A stretch of 64,000 nt of DNA from Albugo candida (lineage: Eukaryota; Oomycota; Peronosporomycetes; Albuginales), in the NCBI GenBank assembly GCA_040437565.1, contig JBDOQK010000013.1, positions 1-64,000 on the forward strand. The letters run 5' to 3'. Of this stretch, positions 1 to 13,794 are shown one piece after another. The translations under genes were made by a program, and so were the position numbers. A model generated the notes under the pieces. It searched no databases. It was not told the origin of the DNA and was given only the letters and a program-made list of their open reading frames with translations. Numbering within the stretch: position 1 is the first letter of the stretch; every line of letters starts with the position of its first letter.

Positions 1-26
1 CCCCCCCCGCGGAATTAAAATTCCAC

Positions 27-3000
27 ATGGAGAGTGGTTCGAGCGTCTTCAGCCAGCTATTGGGTGCCCCACGACAGCTCTCTAGAGCTGGATCGCTCAG
101 TGTAGCCATGGGAGTGCAGATGCCGTTTGCTTCGCTGCAACCTCGAGTGCAGCAGCAACAGTTCTTTCCGACTGTGCAGCCTATGGCGCAAGTAAATATG
201 CAGCCAGGGCAGCAATTCTTTCCTCAGCAGAAGTTTGGTACCAAGATGCCAAGTGTCAAGGATATGAAGCTAACAATTGAGCGTTTTTATTGGAAAGAAC
301 GAATACAGAGGACTTGGAGCTGGATTTAAAGACTGGAGTTGCAATTCCTGGACGAACTTGGTGCAGCTCCACAACTCAGGGATGGCGAATGGCCTGAAGA
401 GTTCAAAATGAGGACTCTTAATCGATATCTCGATGGCATCGCAAGAAATCACTTCGACAAGATGAAAGGAATCCGGGCATCGGAAATACCAGCGGTTGAA
501 CATCTGAATGAACAAGATCTTGGAGGTCTACGACCGAGAAGTTACTGTTGACCAAGCCACGCGGTTAATGCGAGCACGTAAAAAAAGTGATCGCTCGCGG
601 ACGGAACACTACCAGTACTTGATTGTCGTTGCAAGTTCGGCGAATTTTCCCAGACAGCTTTTTTCTTCAGTACATTTGTGAAGGGGCAACGACGGAGGTA
701 AGAAGAGCCATGTACACTTGGCTCGATTATCGTCGCACTGACCATCTCAAGTAGGCATGGTAGTTGCAGACTTTACCGCGACATTCGAGCATGCTACTAC
801 CGCAAATGTGGTTAGTGTCTGCAGAGAACCTACTGGAAACCGCCGTAACTTTCGGACTTCAGGCAATGCGACAAAGGCATTGAAGCATGGAGATGGTTAG
901 CGATGTTGAAATTGCAACCAAGTCGACCATATCAAGCGAAAATGCCCAAAAAAGATTAGCAGAAGCCAAGCGCCGTTCGCTTTACAGCAGTGCCTGTAGA
1001 CACACCTGGTGATGATCTATACCGCCCTTGTCAATGCCATAGATTTCTCTGACGAGTGCAATGCTGCAGATAGGAAGTCGATTAAGGTCACGAAGGGTGG
1101 TCAAGTAACATTGAATGCTACCGTGGATGGGACAGTGCACGTGGTCACTTTAAGTGAAGTCTATTACGCTAAAGACCTTGCACATATTTTGATTTCGTAC
1201 TGCAAGTTTGAAGAAAAAGGAGTCGCTATGAGCTACGAAGACGGAAAACGGTACATGAAGCGTGTCAGTGACGGAGCACGAGTCTTTGAAGTCGAAAAGG
1301 AGAACATTGTGCTTGTCGTGAGCACTCTGAGTGAAAAAGCGTCATCTACTAACAACGACATTGTGTCTGCCGCTCTGCAGGCTGCTAGTCCTGAAGTTGA
1401 CACTATTAGTCGAGTAAGATGTACGCTGCTGCAGCTACACAATCGTCTTGGAAATCTGATGTACGACACGGTCGAAAAAGTGGCCGACCGTCCAAGATCG
1501 GGAATTGAGCTAGTCGACCGAACTCGACCAAAGCGTCTAACATGTGCTCAAGGCAAGCAGGAAAAGAATTCATAGTCCAAGAAGAGCACTGGCGCACATT
1601 CCCCAATTGATCGAATTGATGGAGTTATCTGCAGTGATATTAAAGGTCCAATGACGCCGCTGGATTGAAATGGAAACCGATACATGATCGACTTTGTTGC
1701 TCACGCGTCCAACTACCGCAGAGTGCTAGTTGCGCGGAAGAAGGAATTTGCTGCGCGGATGTTTGAGCATTGTTATACCTTTTTTGAGCGCTCTCTCGAT
1801 TGCAAGGTCCACATTTTAAGGACGGATGGTGGTGGTGAATATCGCAATGTTGATATGTTTTGCAAGCCGACTGGGGTGATCAGACAAGATATAGAGGCCA
1901 ATAACCAAGCATTCAGCGAAAAGGCTGAGCGCATGCATAGAACTGCGCAAGATATGCGCGATGCATGATGTTCGCAAGTTGTTTGCCATTACATTTCTAG
2001 TGTGATGCAGTGCACTACGCCGCGTATGCAGTAATTCGCAGCCCGAGCAGCTCGAATTTAAACCTATCATCGCCGCTTGAGATGCTGACGGAACAGTAAA
2101 CCAGCATTTCTGACATAGTGGTTTTGGAAGTCCGTGTACTTTGTACCGTGATCCGGAACGGAAAGCATGGAAGTCGCGGACTAAGGTTAAGGAGATTGTG
2201 GGAAAGCACGATGAGACTAAAGGGTTTAAGATGTATCATCCTCAGGAAGAGTTGTTCGTGACAACGTACCACGTCTAGAATGTCGAAATGATGGGAGTTG
2301 ACGAAATTCGGCATTTACAGGAGCACCTACATCACGAAGATTTATCTTTGAAAGTCATCGAGGAAAAATAGGATGTCGCACAGCGGAAGGAGCTATAAGC
2401 GATCGGCCGAAATCTTTCAAGGCGCTGGAGGAAAACTACTTTTGCTTCTAAAACAACTGGAAGTCATGATGCTGATCATGGAGGAGAAAAGAAACTTGGA
2501 AGGCGAATGACTACTCGAAACATGAGCGCGAAATACGTTCCGGTGGTGATGATTAATTCGTAAAGGATACGACTACATATTGAGAAGCGATACAGTCAGC
2601 AGAGGTGTAGAAGCGGCGTGATGCGATGCGCTCACAGAGTGATTTTCTGAAGGCAAACGGAGTATGGGAGCTAAAACTATGTCCTCCAGGTCAGGAGCTA
2701 CTACATTCTAAGTGGGGTTTCAAGACCAAGAATCACGCAGATGGAACTGCTGAGAGCTTCAAGGCGAGATTTGTGGCGTGCGGTAACGAGCAGGCATGCG
2801 GAGTGAGTTACGCATTAACATTTAGCGCCGTGATTGACATGACGACTGCAAAAGTCGTGTTAGCTCTTGCACGAGTATTGAGAGTACCAGCTCGACACGC
2901 CAATGTCCCGAATGTTTACGTAAAAGCAGAGAAAGAGGAAGACTTTGAAATTTCCCTCCACGTGCCACAGGCTATGGAGTTTGATGCAGATGAGTTGTGC

Positions 3001-4090
3001 AGTCTGGGCACTAGTGACAAGAGCAAGATGGCGTTGAGACTTCGCAAAAGCCTGTATGGACTTAAACAAGCCGGACGCTTGTGGACACAATTGCTACACG
3101 CTACTCTACACAAGATCGGATTTGTCCAGTGTCCTACGGACAGTTGTTTATACAATAAAAGCGGCGGGCTGATGACCACTTTAGTGAGAAGCTACGTGGA
3201 AGACTTGTTGGTTGCCGGATCGAGCGTCAGCGAAGTGGAGCAATTTTTAAAGGGGATTTTTGTGCTTGAGGTGAAAGACCTCGGTGAAGTAACTAAATAT
3301 CTCGTCATTGGAGTAACTTACGACATCAAAGACGGTTATCAACTTGAACAAACGTAGAGGATTCGCGAAATTCTCATCAAACTTCATTTGGAGCAGGCTA
3401 ATTCGACGCGTACACCTATTGGCGAGGAATAAGACAACGAGGATGAGGGTAAATTATTACTAAATGATGGTGAAGGGACGATTGAGCACCCAAAAAGATA
3501 TGTTCCAGTCAGCGATTGGAAGTCTGTTATGGCTGGCTCGTTGTACGAGACCGGACATTGCAATCGCTGTACATCGAGCCAACCGACATCAAGAGAAAGT
3601 GACTGGCGGTGGACTATGCGGAACGTTCGCTATCTGAAGGGTACGATTGAGGTAAAGTTACAACTAATGGGAATGGTCACAGAGGATGAACCGCCAACGC
3701 TTATTCTGGAAGGCTACAGTGACGCAGATTACGCAGCGAACACACACCGAAAATCGGTCAGTGGGGGTGTCATCTTTCTTAACGAGATGACTGTAGGCTG
3801 GATGTGCCGAAAAAAAGTAAGCGTGGCTCCATCCACGATGGAATCCGAGTTCGTGGCAGCTTCACTGGTAGCAAGTGATCTTTTAGAACTGAAGTAGCTG
3901 CTAGGAGAGACTGGACTGCGCGTGGTCAAGCCGATGGTGATGAACGTGGATAATCAAGCTGCGGTAAGGTAGACTCAAGGAGAAGACAGCGCAGGGAGGG
4001 ATAAGCATATCGCGGTAAGACTCAAGTTTATCAAGGATTCAGTTAGAAGGAAGTGATCACGGTGTACTATTGTGAGTCGCGTTTCATGCG
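27..4090 (+). mobile_element. Ty1/copia LTR retrotransposon fossil (gag-pol)
   Basis: This is an old copia-type LTR retrotransposon on the plus strand. Its parts lie in the usual copia order: gag from about 27, with a CX2CX4HX4C zinc knuckle near 900-950; protease and pre-integrase region at about 1009-1500; integrase at about 1600-1970; reverse transcriptase at about 2600-3360; RNase H at about 3530-4090. Integrase before reverse transcriptase marks it as copia rather than gypsy. It is broken, with roughly a dozen or more breaks, and looks fairly old, although the reverse transcriptase part is still well conserved. I could not identify its terminal repeats; the 5' end may lie outside the window. 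Confidence 0.9.
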
Positions 4091-5379
4091 AGCTGACATT
4101 CCCGTCATGACGTTTGCCACGCCACGGCTAAATGAATCGCGCAAGATGGTCTCCCTGGTTTGATAAAAGCTTGGGAAGGCGTCTTGAAAAGCATGACTAT
4201 TGGTGTCGAAAGGGCGCGACTAGTGATGTGAAAAGAAACTATTAGAGGAGATAACGTGACCATAAGCTTCAAATAAAACAGTTTCTCATTTACTCCACAC
4301 TGTTCAAGCAGCATGGACAAAAAACATCAAGTCCACAAAAGCTCAATTCATATTATAATCAAGGACTTATTTGAACAGGCGTGAATTTCTATTACGACTT
4401 CATTATTTCATGTTTTGACGATTTGATGTTCTCATGAACACCGAATCGTTTTCTTGATGATAGTCCCGATAATTCATAATGCAAAGACTCACGAAAAACT
4501 AACTATTGCCTGATCAAATATTCTAGCCTCCCCAAAAAAGAAGCGATGATAAAATCAGGTTATAGGAAATTGATGAGTTTGAAGCAGATTAGGGAAGGTG
4601 TGTTTCATACGAATGCATATCAAACAAAAACTCCAGACGATGAAAAGGGTAAATATGCTTCATATGTAAAATGGTAATTGTAATTGTCGTAGCGTGTATA
4701 TATTGATAATACGGAATTATACAGCTTTACTTTCAGAATGCTCCCGAACTAAAAAAATATCATGATGAAAAAATGACAAACAAAAATGCATACAAACGTG
4801 AGATGATCTATTACGAGTTGCGTATGCGGTATAACTTTAATACAATAACTATGGACTTTCATGACCAGCCTATCCAGGGGGAAGTGCTACGCCTTGATCG
4901 AGGGTGATTGTATGTAAGAGATGTACAGGGCATCATTGAGTGCACCCTCGCAATCGCGTCAGCATATGGAGTAAAAGTGCTACCGTATTTTCAAGTACTG
5001 TCAACGGGAACAGTCATAATGTGTATCAAGAATTCTGAGCAGCACTATTTTATAAAGAGAAGAACAAATAGGCAACGGTTTCAATTTCTTCCGGAGACCG
5101 CTGCATTGGTTGCAGAGAAGTAAACACAGAACGTTTGTGGCATCAAGACGCCTGATATGATGGGCAAGATAAGATACGAGCACTATGACCGTACTGTCCA
5201 ACGTGCGCGCTTTACGTAAGCGGAATTATCAGCTCCAAGATCTTCTTTATACATGCAAATTGGAAAGAATTTTACAAATACGCAGTACCTTATACGAAAG
5301 GCAAGATTATTGCAATGCGATAATTGCAAATTAGCTTTGAGAAAAATCCATAAGCAGGGGTGAGATTCGTGTAAAATGA
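4091..5379. other. Gene-poor spacer between two copia fossils
   Basis: This stretch is AT-rich and has no convincing gene. A plus-strand reading frame of 71 codons at 4908-5123 has no recognisable domain. The 3' end of the first copia element, including any terminal repeat, could extend into the beginning of this stretch, but I could not pair it with a second copy. Confidence 0.5.
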
Positions 5380-6115
5380 CGCTGAACGAAGGGCAACCGG
5401 ATCTTCAGTGATACCAACTTTGCCTTAGACAAGACAAACCGAAGTTGTTGACTGGAGCAGTCGTGATGTTCAACGGAATGATTGTCAGCTGGACATGCAA
5501 AAAATAAGTAAGAGCTGGCTTGTTCATCATGAAGGTGGAATTTGTCGCCGCTTCTGACGCGGCACGCGAGCTACTTGGGGCACGCAAGTTATTAATAAAT
5601 CTGGGAATGGCCATGGCAACCCCGATGCCTATTATGGTAGACAATAAGGCTGCTATCAAGCACCTGGAAGGCGAAGCATCACCTGCGAAGGCAATGCACA
5701 TAGACATTTGGATTGAGTTTGTATGTGATCAAGCGAGACGGGAAATCATCANNNNNNNNNNNNNNNNNNNNNNNNNNNNNNNNNNNNNNNNNNNNNNNNN
5801 NNNNNNNNNNNNNNNNNNNNNNNNNNNNNNNNNNNNNNNNNNNNNNNNNNNAATAAATCTGGGAATGGCCATGGCAACCCCGATGCCTATTATGGTAGAC
5901 AATAAGGCTGCTATCAAGCACCTGGAAGGCGAAGCATCACCTGCGAAGGCAATGCACATAGACATTTGGATTGAGTTTGTATGTGATCAAGCGAGACGGG
6001 AAATCATCATACCAGGCTACGTACCGTCAGACAAGCTGGAAGCCGCTGTATTGACGAAGGCGCTTTTCCTTAAGCTTGCCGACATGCGCTCACTCGTAGG
6101 CCTTCCGTAACGAAG
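5380..6115 (+). mobile_element. Second copia fossil fragment, RNase H end
   Basis: This is the 3' part of pol (RNase H region) of another copia-type element, recognisably related to the corresponding part of the element at 27-4090. Only this end is visible. The fragment is interrupted by a 100-N gap with the same 158 bp on both sides, so its true length is shorter than it appears here. It is broken and old. Confidence 0.75.
5752..5851. other. Assembly gap with duplicated flanks
   Basis: Exactly 100 N. The 158 bp before the gap (5594-5751) are identical to the 158 bp after it (5852-6009). This is an unmerged contig overlap, not a tandem repeat. Confidence 0.9.
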
Positions 6116-6479
6116 CACGGTCGAGAAGGAGTGTTTGGAAAATGGTGATTGGTACACGCAGATTTGGACGAGGTCAGCCACGGCCGAATGTTCACCGCTA
6201 TGACGTCATTCAACGACGTTCTGTTTGAAATAGTGCGCGATCTTGTAGTTGATATGCGGACAGAATGCATAGAAAAGGCATATGATAAAAGTCAGTAGCA
6301 GTTCAATATTTGCACTGAAGAAAAGAGTCAGGGATTTAGAATAATACACTACACGGGGGCCCTACTGACGAGAGCAGTGAGACTGCGTGCCTAAGTATGG
6401 ACTTACAACAAGGCCTTTTGAGTCAAAATCATCGTGCTATCAGATGAGAGTGTGGTCATGAGTTGTGACGACAGACAGC

Positions 6480-9400
6480 AAAGCCCTCTAAGAAGTGGAG
6501 GGGAGTATGTCATTAAAAATATTGCGCAGGCTCAGACAAGATGGGTTACACCGTAAAGGTCGTTGAAGGGGTCCATCGTGTCAGATGCTGTGGAGGAGCG
6601 GGCGTGAGATAGTAAAGAGATAGCGCACAAGACACAGGAGTATCTGTATCAGCAGTATCAGAACCAGCTGGCGTTGAATGAGTGACAGCAAATCGTAAAA
6701 CGGGAAATAACGCAACAGATCACTCTACTTACGGTCTGCTGTCTCTAGTTGATAAAGCAAGGTAACGCTCGCAACAGGTACTATGAGAGATTCTGTCCCA
6801 TCAAATCCAAACGCTGTAGGAGAAAATTGAGGCTATGAATCTACAGCAAAAAAATATATCTTTCCTAGAGGAACACTCGCGTATGGCTAGAGAAGCACGT
6901 TGGGGACTCTATGACAATCAAAATGAGAGTTCCATGAAGGAGATATGCGATATTTGGACGAAACGTGTGACGTTGGCTACGGGGGGAAATATGCCTGTAC
7001 CCCCGGTTCATAGGGGAGATAAAAAGAAAAAGAAGGTAATTCATGGATCTATGTATGGTGTACAATCACCGTGTAAGAATGCTCAATGCGAGCACTGATA
7101 GTCGCGTATTGTTGGTGCGTGTATCGACCATAAAGTGATGAACAGAACTGGTCAATTTGAGTCGAAGAAGCCGGGGTGATACATCACGGAACAATATCGT
7201 TGAACTACTTCCTCTCCACAAGGAATTGCGAGGCCGAGGACTAAGAACAATTAAATAGGGATGCAAAAAGCTCAGCATAGACACAAACCTGCAAGATGCG
7301 GATTCAAGAGTAGTGCATTTTCTTGCAGACTATATGACAAGACTGTAAAGCAATTAACAAGGTAAGACTTGCCAACAAGAACTAATGATATTATTTGCGA
7401 TTCCCTTAATCAACACTAGAACAAATACTAGCATGCAAAATTTTTTGAGATTTTCGCTGTCAGCTAGCCGAAGATAGCAGTGGTCCATTTCCCCAACGCT
7501 TTGCGTCCGATGACATTCGGAAAGAAAATTCAAAGAGACCTGAAGAGTGAAATAAGGCTATGATAGAATCAGCGGTGGTTCTTGTGGACTAATTTATGAT
7601 ACAGGTGAAGAAAATTCTCAAATTCGAATCGTTTTTACCTGACAATAGCCGTCACAAGGTACCGACAGATAGGCTGATGGAACGAAACATTGCCAAATCA
7701 AAATCGAGGTCAGTCAAAGTTTCGTGAAAAAGCGTTAGCGAAAAAACAGTCTCGGGTATTCGTGGTGCATGCTCTAACTGTGGCTTGAAGAAGCACGAAG
7801 TGGTTGACTTCCGGAGTGTCACTGCAGTAGAGGCAAGAAAGGTGATTGACAAAAAGCAGGAAAAAAACAGAATCAACAACCGAGAAGCCAAAATGGACTA
7901 TATATAGCTGGGTTGCAGATGATAACGAACTTATCATTACTTAGGACAGCTGTGCTGAAGATCAGTCGTTACTTTATCGGTTATAGCTCAGGTATGACAA
8001 ACGGAGTGTGGTCAAGAATTCAAGTTCTAGTGATATCAATTCCAACTCAAAATTTTGCTCAGCAAAAATCGAAACTTCGTCAAGTTGTGAAGCTAAACTT
8101 GAAATTTGCGGCGGGGGACACGGGATATTTGATGCTGAGAAACGTGGTTTGCTGGATTGCGGGAAATGATTTGCCGACTGGACTGGGGCAGGTCCTACTA
8201 AGAAAAGAAATCTTGCGTCGATTACACTTCGATCCAAGCCAAATGTTGCATGAAACAAGACAGCGTGTGACCGATGTGTACTTTGATCGTGTTGAAATTG
8301 GCGGCGAGTTACAAAACGAGATTGTGAATGTTTTTATTTGACTTGAAGAAGGCGAATTTACGGAGGAGGATCAAGTCCCCGTAAGAGCCGAATAAACAAG
8401 CTGGTTTCCAGAAATTTAAAACAAGATTCTTCGGAGTTCCAGCTTGTGTCAAAAAACAAAGTGGCGGAAGTAAAGGTGAATGGATGTAGCAACGGATTTA
8501 ACACATCAGGATTGTTTTCGAGTTCGATTGAGGAATAATCCACCGATAATTTGCCACCTCTGAAAGTGCGTCTGAATGGCGGTGCGAAACCGGTACAATG
8601 AAAAGCTCGCAGATATCCGTCAGCACACCAACAATTTATGCATGAACACCTTCAAATCTGGTGAATGGAGGGTTGTGCTACAGGAATCCCCAAAGCGTTG
8701 GTCCTTGCCGCAACTCTTGTTAAGAAGACTGGTATTGCCAAATCTCGAATGAATATGAACGTGCAGGCGCTGATGAAGAGACAGAGCGAGTATTGTCTCC
8801 AGAGTCTATTTCCTATTGGACTTTTTCAAGGCTACTAGCAGTCCCTACTAGATGAAATCTGTCAGGATTCATTCAGTTTTCTAACGGATATGATTCAGTA
8901 CACCCAAAACAAGAGTTCTCATGGGCAGCATAGACAGGTTGGCCTGCTGGCAAGCGACTGCTCAAAACTTTTTGCGAACTGGCTATAGAAGGAGTACTGA
9001 TGTGGTTGGATGACCTAGCTGGATATGAAACGGATGAGCAAATTTGTTGATATTGCTGGAATAGGGGCTTCTTTTGTGCAAACGAAACGTTTGAAGTTCA
9101 ACCCGAGAAAAAGAAGCCTTTTCTAGCAAAAAGAAAAACTCTGCAGCCGTAATCTCAATGGAAGTGGTATGAAGCATGATCCGGATCGTATCGCTACACT
9201 GGTACATCTCTCATCCCCAACAAATGGGCAGGAGTTGCAGCACTTTCTGTGTGGTTAAACTGGATGCATTCGTCCATTCCCAACTACAAACGCATGTTGT
9301 AAACGCTAAAAGATGCCATGTTGCGAGAGTATAAGCTAGCAGGAGGCTGTGAAAGCTCTCGTTAAAATAGTCAATATGGATCGATAAGTTTGACAGAAAA

Positions 9401-9480
9401 GGAAAATCACTCCCTCGAGCTTGCAAAACAAGCTCTGTCGAAATCAGTGGATCTATCCTACCTGGACATCCGTTGAAGGT
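6480..9480 (+). mobile_element. Ty3/gypsy LTR retrotransposon fossil
   Basis: This is a badly degraded gypsy-type element on the plus strand. Gag-like sequence runs over about 6500-7700 and resembles the gag of gypsy elements common in oomycetes. A zinc-knuckle region follows near 7765-7810, an aspartic-protease-like region at about 7910-8340, and the later part of the reverse transcriptase with the following pol segment at about 8990-9480. Gag-protease-reverse transcriptase order with oomycete-gypsy-like wording supports the family. It carries many breaks (well over a dozen) and looks older than the copia element upstream. Terminal repeats were not found. Confidence 0.75.
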
Positions 9481-9753
9481 GTATTTATTACTAGAATTAC
9501 ACTAAGTGACTTCTCTAGATGGCTAGGCTATCTTGAATAACAACAAAGATTAAAAACGATTCCTGAAAATACCTGTGATAGATAAAAGTATGTCTTCTTG
9601 TTGATAGCTCTGTTTTGCGGTAATCACCGCAATATAAGACTGTGTCCAGCGTGTATATAGCTCAAAATTTTCCAAAAGTACCGTGCTCTCTGAACTATTG
9701 TGCTCCAAGCTAGGCTGAAAAAGTGGCATTCAACTATAAGTGGAATAGGAATT

Positions 9754-9784
9754 GCACTTGCACTTCCACTTGCACTTCCACTTG
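9754..9784. repeat. Hexamer microsatellite (CACTTG/CACTTC)
   Basis: About five head-to-tail copies of a six-base unit alternating CACTTG and CACTTC. Read as protein this gives His-Leu or Lys-Trp/Lys-Cys runs, so the small reading frames over it on both strands are repeat artefacts. Confidence 0.8.
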
Positions 9785-10138
9785 CTGGTGCCGTACCCGC
9801 AGCAACGATCGTCTACTCCTAAAAAGCAATCAAACAATCCTTTCGTAACAAGTTCATCCAGCTCCTTAGCAAGCCGAATGCGTTCGTCTTCATCGAACCA
9901 CTGCCGTAAATGTATCAAACAAACGACGATTCCTTTCGTTCCAGACAAAGTGCAGCGTCACCGCTTGCAATGAAAGCCATGAAACCGACAAAATCTGCAG
10001 TAAGTCTTTTCATGTTGGTTGCAATGCTGGAACAAGTGCACATGCAGTATGCATCCAGTCTAAACGGGAATGAAAAATGGTCCCAAGCAAGATCATCTCC
10101 AGCATAAATGTGCCGTGTCATCAGACTGGAAAAAGATA

Positions 10139-10670
10139 GGGAATTGCTAAACTCACCCTCGCTTTTACTAAACCCACCCCATGCATTTCTTAACCAATCA
10201 TATTTCATCATGTTTGATAGTTTAGCCAATCACGCTTGATCGGTTTAAACAATCATGAATCAATAAATTTTTAATATCGGTGGAAGTTTTTGACATTGAA
10301 ATCTACCGTCAGTCATACCTTACCGCAAATTGTCTATCACGAGCCTCCTGGACTTGAAGTGGATCTCTCTCGAGGACGGTGAACAAGCAATTAGAGCGGC
10401 GGCACTCTCTGACGGCTTTCCAGTGAAAGTTGCACGATCCAGAAACGTCGGAAACAATCCCGAGACCGAAGTGCGAGTAAAAGATTTCTAACCCACAAAC
10501 TCGTCGCCTTCCAGATACAGTATTTGTCGAGCAACAGGACATAATGCCAGGAATTGCAGATTGCATCAAGTTCAACTTTTATCGAATCAATCAAAAATGA
10601 TGAAATATGTCTGGTTAAAAATTACTTGGGGTGAGTTTAGTAAAAAGCGAGGGTGAGTTTAGCAATTCCC
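10139..10670. mobile_element. 532-bp terminal-inverted-repeat transposon (MITE-like)
   Basis: The left end begins GGGAATTGCTAAACTCACCC and the right end is its reverse complement, finishing at 10670. The first 42 bases match with one mismatch and one single-base length difference. Weaker matching continues to about 85 bp (shared TTAACCA and CATATTTCATCAT). Each end contains two copies of the subterminal motif GGTGAGTTTAG (left copy diverged). The element is flanked on both sides by AAAAGATA (10131-10138 and 10671-10678), an 8-bp target duplication. Eight bases fit hAT or P-type insertion, but the long repeats are unusual for hAT. The interior has no intact transposase; a minus-strand reading frame of about 88 codons at 10309-10575 has no recognisable domain. 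It is non-autonomous. Confidence 0.85.
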
Positions 10671-10689
10671 AAAAGATATTTTAATTAGA

Positions 10690-12960
10690 TTCCAGTGCGT
10701 TACACGAAGGCAAAATGCGCAATAAAATTTCGGGATGGCTATACTCCAAAAAGCAGAAATGAGATCGAACTAGCAACATGCGAAAGGCTAGAAAAACTCT
10801 AGATCCTCAAAATTGGAAGGAAACGCTTCCAAAGATGCCGAGATGTAGCCAAAAGCATTCGATCCTGTCCTGTTCTGTACTTATTGCGCCCAATCTCTCC
10901 CGTGATTACCAATTTGTTGACATTGCATGACCCTTGGTTGGCTCGGAAACGATTCGAGATATTTGACGGCTGGAAATAGATGGGAAATAATGCTTCTTCA
11001 TCTTGCTGTGTACTCCCACATAAAATGATCTGCCACTTGAGCTCGGTCGGATCCAATTGATGAGACTAATTGTCGTGTGACTACTCTGTAGTATCTGATT
11101 AACTTCATTCTAAAGTCGACTTAATAAGTTTCTTTAGCCATATCCGATATGTTTGGCTCTTAGAATTTGTCGACGAATGCTTCCTTCGATGGGCATGTGT
11201 GACAATCTCGATAAAATTCATGAAGACTTCAGATTTCGAGATGCGAAACGATTTCCAAAGTGTGCTATGTGGCTGTTCCACCCTAATTGTACAAAGGTTT
11301 GCGTTCTCGGATTGCGAGTAGTAGCCTCATCATTTAATCTAGGTCGCGGTGGAACCACGTCTCTGTTCCATGTAGTACTGAAGGCGTTTTAGAGCATTCA
11401 AATCTAAAATCGTAATGCTTCAATCCATCTGATGCAATACTTTGAATGCGTTTTCCACCAAGAAGATGCGCTCTCTCATTGGACCATTTTCCTATGTCGA
11501 TATGGTGCGGTGGTGAATATATTCATCGACTTGTGTGGTCCAAAGGAAGGTTGGATATGTTGTAATGATACCGTCGAAGCAGTTTTTCAAAGGTCAAGAA
11601 TAATTGTCGACGCATCGGATATAATCTTCTGTAGGATTGAAAGCGTTGTAACTTTACTCGTCCCACCAAAAAATAAGTTGTAGTCCACAATCTTGTCGGA
11701 GATGACATAAATTCTCTTTGCTGATCAGGTGAACGTGCTTCGGATCTTGTTTTTGTCTTTCCGACCAAGCACAATTTGATTTATCATCGAATGCCACTGC
11801 TGAACAGTTTCTTCTGGTATGTTCAAGTGCATAGTGTAATGCCACAGACGTGACAAAATTATCGTCTGAGCAACCAGTAATCGATCACGGATAGTTCATG
11901 CACGTCGAAACCATACACCAAACCCATCATAAAAACGCTTGTGGAGAGTTGAAATAAACATCGAATGAGTTGGTTTCTGGTTGAACGGAATGCCCAAATA
12001 CTTGACCAAATCCGCCAGATGCGACTTGAGAATACGAGAATACGGCATGGATCGATTGAAAGAGAGAAAAGATGATTTGTTCAAGTTGAGCTTTGCACCA
12101 GATCCATTGCAATAAACTTGAACGAGATCGAGTTGCTTCAAAACACCATTCGGTGTTTCAGAAAGCAATTTCGAAACTTTCGCAAAAAATGCTCCAGTGG
12201 CGGCAGTCGTGCGTTGATCCAAATGCCATGTTCTTCATGTTGTCGAAGTAGATTCCTCAAACTTTCGATCATCGTCATCAAAAAATGTAATGCTGACAGA
12301 GGCTCTCTTTTTTTTACTTCACGTTGTGGTGTAATGGATGGTGTGATATTGCCATCGACCATCAACTTAGCCTTCGTGCTGGTGTACAGAAGACGAACTC
12401 AGTCGATGAAACTTTTTCGAACGTCCATTTTTTCCAAAGCGCGAAACATAAACGTCCAATTGACCCTATCATAAGCTTTCTCAAAGTCGAGAAAAATCGC
12501 ATACGATTTCTTCCCACGATGTATGGCCAAGTTATTATGTCGGTGAGACGTCGGCTATGGTGAAGCATTGATCTTCCTCGCGCAAAAGCTTTTTGATCTG
12601 GATGGATCAATTGTGGAGAAACCGTTGCAATGGATGCATCGGCACTTTTAAAAGTACTTTGACATCGACACAAAGTAGTGCGATTGGTCTATAGTCGCCA
12701 GAAGCCCCTCTGATTCTTTGATTGTATAACAACGTTATTGCCGAGTGGCGTTGTAATCGAAGTAAGATATTTCTTTCAGGCTGATACTCATAAGAACTTC
12801 AGAAACACATTCAAATACTGGAGGGCGGAATGTCAGAATCATTTGTTTGAATGTGCAACCTTATATCAGACGTTAGTTTTGATAAGCAGCGATTTCAGAG
12901 CCAGTGGGGCGACCTTGCTGCAGAATAGATACACGATGTCAGTTCTGGCATGATGCGTCC
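10690..12960 (-). mobile_element. Degenerate LINE, L1-like reverse transcriptase
   Basis: Minus-strand fragments read as a non-LTR reverse transcriptase. From 5' to 3' they include a GASGDYRPIALL-type start near 12700, then LIHPDQKAFARGRSM near 12600, a PLSALHFLM stretch near 12280, SGAKLNLNKSSFLSF near 12060 and KYLGIPF near 12000. These are the standard blocks of L1/Tad-type LINEs in the right order. Several frameshifts separate them, and the FADD catalytic box expected just before TAATGAFFAKV (about 12200) is not intact. Weaker downstream sequence to about 10690 probably belongs to the C-terminal part. The endonuclease domain is missing or beyond recognition. It is dead. Confidence 0.75.
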
Positions 12961-13794
12961 TCACATTACGATATGATGATATCAAATAACCTTTTCTTTT
13001 CTATTCAACTGATAGACCTTTAGAAAGCTTACTCAACAAGAAATGTATGTTTCTTCCCCGTGTCACATTGTAACAGACATTTAGCACATTCTCGTCTTGA
13101 ACAGAAAAGCTCGACGCAGAGACGGCCCTCAGACCGCCAGTAGTTTTGAATAGGTAAATATTGGAGCATATTAGAGAAAATCTAATGTGTGCGCCAATCG
13201 TTCTAAACCTAAGTACTTGCATGATTATGCTCCTCGATAGGTGGAATTTATGGCACGCATCAAACTAACACAGGAAATCTCCTCCACTTGCACAAACTTC
13301 AACGTCAGTCGATTTCCAACATCTTGAACACGAGAAGCCAACTCTACGTATTGATAGCGAAGAGTCTGTTATTAAAACCAGGAACAAGATCTTGTATCTG
13401 CTGGTGCAGGAAGCTGCAAATCAGGATATTACCAAATGTTATGTCCAATAATGCTGATCTGCATCAACTTTGCGAAATATATGCTTATCTGTGCCCAAAT
13501 TCATATATGAATCCAGAAGATAAATCGGATTAGAAACAACCAGAGAAGATTATGTAAATAATTGCTGGAAGCACATATTCATGGAGTATCGATTCTTGCC
13601 CGCTTTGACATAAGTCGATTATTCTTTCTTAGTGAAGCACGTCCTTAGCATAGAACATGCACTTGAAATTGAAGCAGCAAAATGCTACCAAAACTATAAC
13701 TGCTGCATTCGTTTGTACTTTTGGTGGTTAGGGTGAATCCCTTGCGTGGTCTATGCCCAAAGTGTCTAATTCTGACTGCTCCTTAATCCGGTAT

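Noticed and set aside
9754-9784. A short CRISPR-like array
   Set aside because: Units are six bases with no spacers, and the genome is eukaryotic; it is a microsatellite.
9730-9973. His/Leu-rich or Lys/Cys/Trp-rich small proteins over the hexamer repeat
   Set aside because: Both strands are open only because of the six-base repeat; no codon-use or homology support.
9915-10229. 104-codon minus-strand frame at the left end of the 532-bp transposon
   Set aside because: It runs straight across the transposon boundary and target duplication, so it cannot be an old gene, and no domain is visible.
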